From Bacteroidota bacterium (GTDB lineage: Bacteria > Bacteroidota > Bacteroidia > Bacteroidales > UBA1402): a stretch of 9,278 nt of DNA. The stretch lies in the NCBI GenBank assembly GCA_030706285.1, contig JAUZOU010000094.1, forward strand, positions 1-9,278, given 5' to 3'. Positions 4,676 through 9,278 of the stretch are shown one piece after another (position 1 is the stretch's first letter; each line of letters opens with the position of its first letter). The translations under genes were made by a program, and so were the position numbers. The notes under the pieces are model-generated. The model saw only the letters and a program-made list of their open reading frames with translations, was not told the origin of the DNA and made no database searches.

Positions 4676-6850
4676 CTAATTTCCTGTATTCATGACTTTT
4701 GAAACATGGATGCCTGATTCCGTCCTCACTTGGACAATAAACATCGGCTCTTTCTTTGGAATGGCGCAACTGAACGCCTGATTTCCGACAGAGGTGGCTT
4801 GATAGACTAACCAGCCTTGTAACGAATAGATGGCAACGGCATTAATAGTTTCTGAAGAACGGATCGTCAGCACGTTCTGCTTATAGAGCATCGAAGGTGC
4901 CTGCTTTACGGATGGTCGCCCGGTTTCAGTCCGGGTTGAGTCGTATTTCATCAGCGTGATGGCCGGCCAGGGAATGCTGTTAAGGCCACCACCGATGTAA
5001 AATCCCAGGTGCGGAGGCTGGTTGTACGCTGTATTTTGCCAGGCAATACCCAGTCTGTACACAGGGTCGTGCATAAGCGTAAACAACCGGTAGGGGGAGG
5101 TCGTTGTCGTCGTATAGATTCGAAGTTGGCTGGAGTCAGACGAGGTCCAGAAAATGACCTCTTCGCGCCAGTCGCCCAATATATCAGCACTCAGGTTAGG
5201 GGTTGATTTGGTGCTGTTGCACGACGAAACACCACTGGCTGATAACAGGGTAGTCGTGCCGTTTCCAGTCCATTTGGTAATTTTGACGCCATCCAATAGT
5301 TCATCCTGTAAATCGCCATCCCAATATATCCGGAAGTTGGAGGCTGGTTTTTTAGAAGAAATCGCCACCCCTTTGCAGGTGTAGGTGGAATCGTTCGCAT
5401 ACGACCACATTTCAAAACCCGGATACCGTGCATCGACGTCACCGGCCATTCCTCGTCCGACATCAGAACCAGCATATCTTCCCCAAAGGACCTTCCCGGT
5501 TTTGGCATCATGCAGTTCGTATCCATAGAGAGAGGACGTATCTTCGTGTATTTCCCATACTTCGAGACCAGGATTGTCAGGATCCATATCGGAAAGATGC
5601 ATGGCATCTCCATGCCCGTACCCTGTCCGGTACAGCAAGGAACCGTTGTCATCGATGGCACACGATCCATAGACAATTTCATCCTTGCCGTCCGAGTCGA
5701 CATCGGCTACACTCAGGTTGTGATTGCCCTGGCCGTAAGCGCCGACTCCTTTTGTGGTGCCTGAATCGTAAAACCAGCGTTGCACGAGCTTTTTATTGCT
5801 TACATCATAGGCTGTGAGCGTGGTTCGCGCGTAATAACCGCGACACATGACGGCCGAAGGGTGAATACCGTCCAGATAGGCCACACAGCCAAGAAAGCGG
5901 TCGCTGCGGTTGGCATAACTATCTCCCCAGCCGGAGACAGAACCTCGTAAGGGATTATAAGCTATAGTGTTCAGTTCGGCACCGGTCTTCCCGTCAAAAA
6001 GTGTCAGGTATTCTGGTCCGGTTTGGATCGTTCCAAGCATCCTTGAACCACTTGTTTGGGTCGTATCAAGGCATCGGTAGTCGGCTGCCGGAGAGTCGCT
6101 GTTCATGAGCACGAAGTTTCCATTTCCGTCAACGGTTCCTGGAGCTGTCTTGCAAATGACTTCCGCCAGTCCGTCTCCGTCAAAATCATAAACCAGGAAT
6201 TGGGTATAGTGCGCCCCTGCACGAATGTTCTTTCCAAGGTCAATACGCCAGAGTTGTGTCCCGTCAAGCTTATAGGCATCCAGATACACTTTCCCGGTAA
6301 TTCCGTAATACGAGTTGTCCTGCGAATTTGATGGATCCCATTTTACGACAAGCTCGTATTCTCCGTCTCCATCCAGGTCTCCTACGCTGCAGTCGTTGGG
6401 AGAGTAGCTGTAAGGCTGACCATGGGGAAAGGACTTCGTAGCCGCTTTCCCGACACTTCCGTATTTGTTTGGCTCAGTGGTTCCTCCCGCTGGCCGTTTC
6501 AATGGAATGGCTTTATATTGTTGAGGCCAAGGTGTTACGGCTTTTAAGTTGGTTGTCATTTCTTCCCCATTCTGTACGGGCACAACCTGATAAGTACTGG
6601 CCGTTGTTCCGTTCGCATCGACGTAATTGGTGACGGCCGTGATCGGGGCACCGTTTATCTTGATGTTGTTCCGGTAGATATTGAATCCCGTGTTATCATT
6701 ATCCGTGCCCAGGCATCGCCAGCTAAGGAAAACACCCTGGTTCACTTTTACGGCAACCAATCCGCGGTCAAGGTATTCCATTTGTCTGGTCAGGGCAACT
6801 GCGGAAACCGAGATAAGGGTCAGTAAAAACAAAAAAGCCGTTTTTTTCAT
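4676..6850 (-). CDS. Rhamnogalacturonan endolyase, polysaccharide lyase family 11, with T9SS-type sorting tail
   Basis: This 724-residue exported enzyme should cleave the alternating rhamnose-galacturonate backbone of pectic rhamnogalacturonan-I by beta-elimination, as PL11 members YesW and YesX do. I start at the second ATG (6848-6850): it gives a clean signal peptide (MKKTAFLFLLTLISVSAVA, cleavage after residue 19), while the ATG at 6871 adds seven unhelpful residues. The PL11 hallmark RQMEYLDRGLVAVKV (22-36) opens an N-terminal beta-sandwich to about 105. An eight-bladed propeller follows (about 115-635), with calcium-type acidic loops DLDGDG (158-163), DFDGDG (222-227), DVDSDG (383-388), GHGDAMHLSDMDPD (412-424) and DVDARYPGFEMW (471-482). 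Residues 650-724 look like a Por/T9SS type A sorting domain (LTIRSSETINAVAIYSLQGWLVY, ending VSKVMNTGN), so secretion or surface attachment by T9SS is inferred. It is last in a minus-strand run after the AmpG-like gene. Confidence 0.94.
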   Translation of the reverse strand: MKKTAFLFLLTLISVSAVALTRQMEYLDRGLVAVKVNQGVFLSWRCLGTDNDNTGFNIYRNNIKINGAPITAVTNYVDANGTTASTYQVVPVQNGEEMTTNLKAVTPWPQQYKAIPLKRPAGGTTEPNKYGSVGKAATKSFPHGQPYSYSPNDCSVGDLDGDGEYELVVKWDPSNSQDNSYYGITGKVYLDAYKLDGTQLWRIDLGKNIRAGAHYTQFLVYDFDGDGLAEVICKTAPGTVDGNGNFVLMNSDSPAADYRCLDTTQTSGSRMLGTIQTGPEYLTLFDGKTGAELNTIAYNPLRGSVSGWGDSYANRSDRFLGCVAYLDGIHPSAVMCRGYYARTTLTAYDVSNKKLVQRWFYDSGTTKGVGAYGQGNHNLSVADVDSDGKDEIVYGSCAIDDNGSLLYRTGYGHGDAMHLSDMDPDNPGLEVWEIHEDTSSLYGYELHDAKTGKVLWGRYAGSDVGRGMAGDVDARYPGFEMWSYANDSTYTCKGVAISSKKPASNFRIYWDGDLQDELLDGVKITKWTGNGTTTLLSASGVSSCNSTKSTPNLSADILGDWREEVIFWTSSDSSQLRIYTTTTTSPYRLFTLMHDPVYRLGIAWQNTAYNQPPHLGFYIGGGLNSIPWPAITLMKYDSTRTETGRPSVKQAPSMLYKQNVLTIRSSETINAVAIYSLQGWLVYQATSVGNQAFSCAIPKKEPMFIVQVRTESGIHVSKVMNTGN

Positions 6851-6872
6851 GTGTTCAGATAAAATAATCAAT

Positions 6873-6894
6873 CAAACCTTTTTTGCAAGGTTTG
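6873..6894 (-). other. Inverted repeat between the AmpG-like gene and the PL11 gene
   Basis: CAAACCTT (6873-6880) and AAGGTTTG (6887-6894) pair perfectly over eight bases with a six-base loop, in the 65-base gap. On the minus-strand transcript the following bases are only moderately U-rich (attgattatttt). It could be a weak terminator, a processing hairpin or a protein-binding site. The minus strand also reads AAGGTTTG here, one base off the -7 consensus, with a TTG about 18 bases upstream, so a PL11 promoter at this place is possible. Confidence 0.4.
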
Positions 6895-6915
6895 GTAACA
6901 ATGGGTGTCTTTTAG

Positions 6916-8193
6916 CTATTTCTCCAGTTTGGAATGAACCAGTGCGACCAACAGAATCGGAATCACGGAACAGGCCATTGCATAGACGAAGAAATGCCGG
7001 TAACCAAGCCATTCCTGAATCATGCCCGAGAACATGCCGGGCAGCATCATGCCAAGTGCCATGATTCCGGTGCAAAATGCGTAGTGTGCTGTCTTGTATT
7101 CCCCTTTGCAAAATTGGATGATGAAGAGGGTATAGGCCGTGAAACCGAATCCGTAACCGAATTGCTCGAAAGCAACCCCGGCATTGATCAGCCATAAGCT
7201 TTCAGGTTGGATATAAGCAAAGTAAATGGAAGTCAGGTTAGGCATGCACATGCTGAGTACCATCGGCCAGATCCACTTGCGCAATCCTCCTTTGGCAATG
7301 ACGAAACCGCCCAGAATGCCACCCAAAATCAACGCAATGACCCCAACGACTCCGTAAATGGTACCGACGGCACTGGTACTCAGTCCGAGTCCACCGATTT
7401 CACGACCGTCAAGCAGGAAAGGCGGAGAGAGTTTGAGCAACTGTGCTTCTGAAAAACGGTAAAATAGAATAAAAGCGATTGCCAGAATGCTATTCTTCTT
7501 ATTGAAAAAGCTGATGAAAGTTTCGCCGAATTCCCGGAAAATTTCTGCTGCTTTTCTGGCAGGTTGGAGCGTATCGGAAGCCGGCTTTGGCAGGGCAAAC
7601 TGATGGTAAAAGCTAAATCCGATGAATAAAATGCCCATGAGCAGGAATACGGTCATCCAGGCAAACGGAATGTTTCCGATACCGGCAGCAAAAGCAGGCA
7701 GTTGGATGACTTCGAGCTTACCAGCCAGTACGATGAGCAATCCCTGTCCGGTGACATTGGCCAACCGGTAAAAAGTGTTCCGGATACCCACAAAAAAGGC
7801 CTGGTCTTTATCGTTGAGTCCAAGCATGTAAAAACCGTCGGCTGCAATGTCATGGGTTGCAGAACTGAAAGCCATCAGCCAGAAAAAGGCCATGCTCAGC
7901 TGAAACCAATGAGGGGTAGGCAATGAAAAAGCGATACTGCCCATACAGGCTCCGACCAGTAACTGCATCAACAGTATCCACCATCGTTTGGTCTTGATTA
8001 GATCCACGAATGGACTCCATAGAAATTTGATGGTCCAGGGTAGGTACAACCAGCTGGTATATAACGCAATGTCCGTATTGGACATGTTGAATCGTTTGAA
8101 CATAAAGACCGAAATGGTCGTAACGGCAAAGTAGGGAATCCCTTCAGCAAAATAGAGGGTGGGAATCCAGGCCCAGGGAAGGTTTTTTTTCAT
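6916..8193 (-). CDS. AmpG-like major facilitator permease (muropeptide import)
   Basis: This 425-residue inner-membrane protein has about 12 hydrophobic segments and the AmpG-type N-terminus PWAWIPTLYFAEGIPYFAVT (6-25). Other family marks are ALYTSWLYLPWTIKFLWSPFVD (43-64) and KTKRWWI (67-73) in the loop between helices 2 and 3, FSSATHDIAADGFYM (109-123), and FFVGIRNTFYRLANVTGQG (133-151). A long cytoplasmic loop lies near 200-230, between the two halves. In proteobacteria AmpG brings GlcNAc-anhydroMurNAc peptides into the cell for cell-wall recycling; Bacteroidota homologues are usually annotated as AmpG-like or plain MFS transporters. The gene directly upstream encodes a SpoIID-domain lytic enzyme, which supports a peptidoglycan substrate. 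Import of oligosaccharides made by the downstream PL11 lyase is a less likely alternative. The start at 8193 gives the expected N-terminus; a run of eight A follows the ATG. Confidence 0.88.
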   Translation of the reverse strand: MKKNLPWAWIPTLYFAEGIPYFAVTTISVFMFKRFNMSNTDIALYTSWLYLPWTIKFLWSPFVDLIKTKRWWILLMQLLVGACMGSIAFSLPTPHWFQLSMAFFWLMAFSSATHDIAADGFYMLGLNDKDQAFFVGIRNTFYRLANVTGQGLLIVLAGKLEVIQLPAFAAGIGNIPFAWMTVFLLMGILFIGFSFYHQFALPKPASDTLQPARKAAEIFREFGETFISFFNKKNSILAIAFILFYRFSEAQLLKLSPPFLLDGREIGGLGLSTSAVGTIYGVVGVIALILGGILGGFVIAKGGLRKWIWPMVLSMCMPNLTSIYFAYIQPESLWLINAGVAFEQFGYGFGFTAYTLFIIQFCKGEYKTAHYAFCTGIMALGMMLPGMFSGMIQEWLGYRHFFVYAMACSVIPILLVALVHSKLEK

Positions 8194-8219
8194 TTGTTTG
8201 ACAGCAATTGGCGGAACCC

Positions 8220-8243
8220 GGCAGGTAACTTTCCGTACCTGTC
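8220..8243 (-). other. Small hairpin in the SpoIID-AmpG gap
   Basis: GGCAGGTA (8220-8227) pairs with TACCTGTC (8236-8243) over eight base pairs, one of them G-T, with an eight-base loop. No U-tract follows in either direction, so it does not look like a terminator. It may be a transcript-stabilising or processing hairpin inside an operon, or chance. Confidence 0.25.
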
Positions 8244-8257
8244 ATGTTCTGATTTGT

Positions 8258-9278
8258 CTATTGATATAGTGTTCTTATGATCGTGTTTGGATAATAATGA
8301 CTCAAAATCGCCTGATACGTATAGCCTTTTTCGCCCATAACAGCAGCTCCGATCTGGCAGAGTCCGACACCATGGCCCCAGCCGGCACCATGCAACGTGA
8401 AGCCTTCCGGCGTTTTTTTCACGACGAAGGCCGAACTGTACAGATGCGAAGGTGATAAGGTCCGGCGGATCTCAAGTTCTTTGCCGATGATGAGTGTTCT
8501 TTTACTCCCGACGATCTTGAGCCGGACCAGTCTGCCTGACAAGCCTCTTTCCACAGGAATCAGGTCTATGATGTCACCAAAGTCGATGCCGGAACGTTCG
8601 CGAATCAACTTGCTGATGGTTTCTGTTGAATAGAAAACCTGCCAGCGGTAAAAGTCAGTCGTTTCCTGATCGTAGTTGTTGAGCACCTGTGACAGGATTT
8701 TTTTATCGGTCGTATTGCAAAATGATTCCGGATGACCCAGTATCCAAGCTTCGGCATTGGCTTCGTTCCTCAGGTCTGAAAAGCCGGTCGAAGTATCGTC
8801 TGCTGTCGATGCTGCTTTGTCTGAAGATCCGGTCAACGTCGTAAGATGCTGGTTGGGTTTGCAGTCTTTTTTGTTCTGTGAACAGTCTCTGTCAGGTCGT
8901 CCTATCAGATAAGGCTTGGGTGAATTTTCCCAGCAATACTGAAAACCTTCCATCATGCCTCCGCAACTTTTGGAAAAGCGAGCATCGCAGATTTCGTTTC
9001 CGGAACAGAGCACCTGTCCCCTGGTAGCCTGGATGACGTCAAACACATGTGGATTGCTGGCTTTGGTTATACCCTGATAACGTTGGCAATGATCATCGGC
9101 ACATACATCAAAATGAGCATGATCTTCTCTGTCGTACCAACGAATGTGTTCTGTTTCTGTTTCGACAAAAGCCGGTTGCACTTTCCTGGCTTTCCCTTTT
9201 TGCTGTAGCTGTGACAATAGCCAGCTTCTTGAGATGACGGCATGAGCTTTCAACAGTTCAACCGAGGCATTGGCACTC
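8258..9278 (-). CDS. SpoIID/LytB-domain protein, probable peptidoglycan lytic transglycosylase (N-terminus off the right edge)
   Basis: The frame is open to the right edge, with 339 residues visible. A TTG at 9251-9253 could be taken as the start, but the codons before it (SANASVEL) complete the SpoIID motif VELLKAHAVISRSWL, so the real start lies beyond the window. Glu7 in that motif matches the catalytic Glu of characterised SpoIID, which cleaves glycan strands that lack stem peptides. A His/Cys cluster HAHFDVCADDHCQ (53-65) resembles the zinc site reported for clostridial SpoIID. Then come TRGQVL (86-91), ICDARFSKSCGGMMEGFQYCWE (96-117), a variable stretch of about 75 residues, FYRWQVFYSTETI (209-221), and the C-terminal HGAGWGHGVGLCQIGA (296-311). 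Bacteroidota do not sporulate, so a role in wall turnover or recycling is expected. The AmpG-like gene follows 64 bases downstream, fitting a recycling operon. A signal peptide would be in the missing part. Confidence 0.92.
   Translation of the reverse strand, partial: SANASVELLKAHAVISRSWLLSQLQQKGKARKVQPAFVETETEHIRWYDREDHAHFDVCADDHCQRYQGITKASNPHVFDVIQATRGQVLCSGNEICDARFSKSCGGMMEGFQYCWENSPKPYLIGRPDRDCSQNKKDCKPNQHLTTLTGSSDKAASTADDTSTGFSDLRNEANAEAWILGHPESFCNTTDKKILSQVLNNYDQETTDFYRWQVFYSTETISKLIRERSGIDFGDIIDLIPVERGLSGRLVRLKIVGSKRTLIIGKELEIRRTLSPSHLYSSAFVVKKTPEGFTLHGAGWGHGVGLCQIGAAVMGEKGYTYQAILSHYYPNTIIRTLYQ

Noticed and set aside
5428..5817. 129-aa plus-strand ORF, together with other ORFs (5009-5384, 6056-6331, 6681-7064) opposite the PL11 gene
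   Set aside because: They lie antisense to a well-supported PL11 coding sequence, have no recognisable motifs, and are rich in Arg/His/Cys as expected for shadow frames.
1..9278. CRISPR array, tRNA/rRNA, transposase or attachment site
   Set aside because: I saw no regularly spaced repeats, cloverleaf-type sequence, transposase motif or target-site duplication on reading both strands.

Overview
The window looks like chromosomal DNA from a member of the Bacteroidota, most likely a Bacteroidales relative such as the Paludibacter/Dysgonomonas/Proteiniphilum groups. Three things point there. A family 11 rhamnogalacturonan lyase ends in what looks like a type IX secretion (Por) sorting domain. The AmpG-like transporter and the SpoIID-domain protein have the sequence style of that phylum. 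Start codons are preceded by A-rich leaders instead of clear Shine-Dalgarno sequences, and one promoter-like site has the Bacteroidetes -7 form TAnnTTTG. The genus is inference.

Layout from left to right. (1) 1-1622, minus strand: the N-terminal 540 residues of a large exported protein with an alpha/alpha-toroid, polysaccharide-lyase-like look; it runs off the left edge. (2) 1623-2019: a 397-base gap with a promoter-like site, a palindrome and a very short ORF or gene relic. (3) 2020-4653, plus strand: four small genes, namely a Vat/CatB-type hexapeptide acetyltransferase, a VOC (glyoxalase/bleomycin-resistance fold) protein, an uncharacterised cysteine-rich protein with three CxC motifs followed by a clear terminator, and a Pat-like GNAT acetyltransferase. 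(4) 4676-9278, minus strand: transcribed in the order SpoIID/LytB-domain protein (its 5' end is off the right edge), AmpG-like 12-TM permease, and exported PL11 rhamnogalacturonan endolyase, with gaps of about 65 bases.

How the genes may work together. SpoIID cuts denuded glycan strands in characterised relatives, and AmpG imports muropeptides, so the right-hand pair reads as a peptidoglycan turnover and recycling module. The PL11 lyase acts outside the cell on the rhamnogalacturonan-I backbone of pectin; its position behind the peptidoglycan genes may be co-transcription or simple adjacency. The four plus-strand genes look like an accessory small-molecule modification or detoxification group: three belong to families known for modifying antibiotics or other xenobiotics. 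They lie between two minus-strand genes for exported glycan-active proteins and look more AT-rich than them by eye, which would fit a later insertion.

I see no rRNA, tRNA, CRISPR array, transposase or insertion sequence. The best candidates for undescribed biology are the triple-CxC protein, the unassigned exported toroid protein, and the pair of matching TATAAC/GTTAT inverted repeats that bracket the leader of the Vat-like gene.
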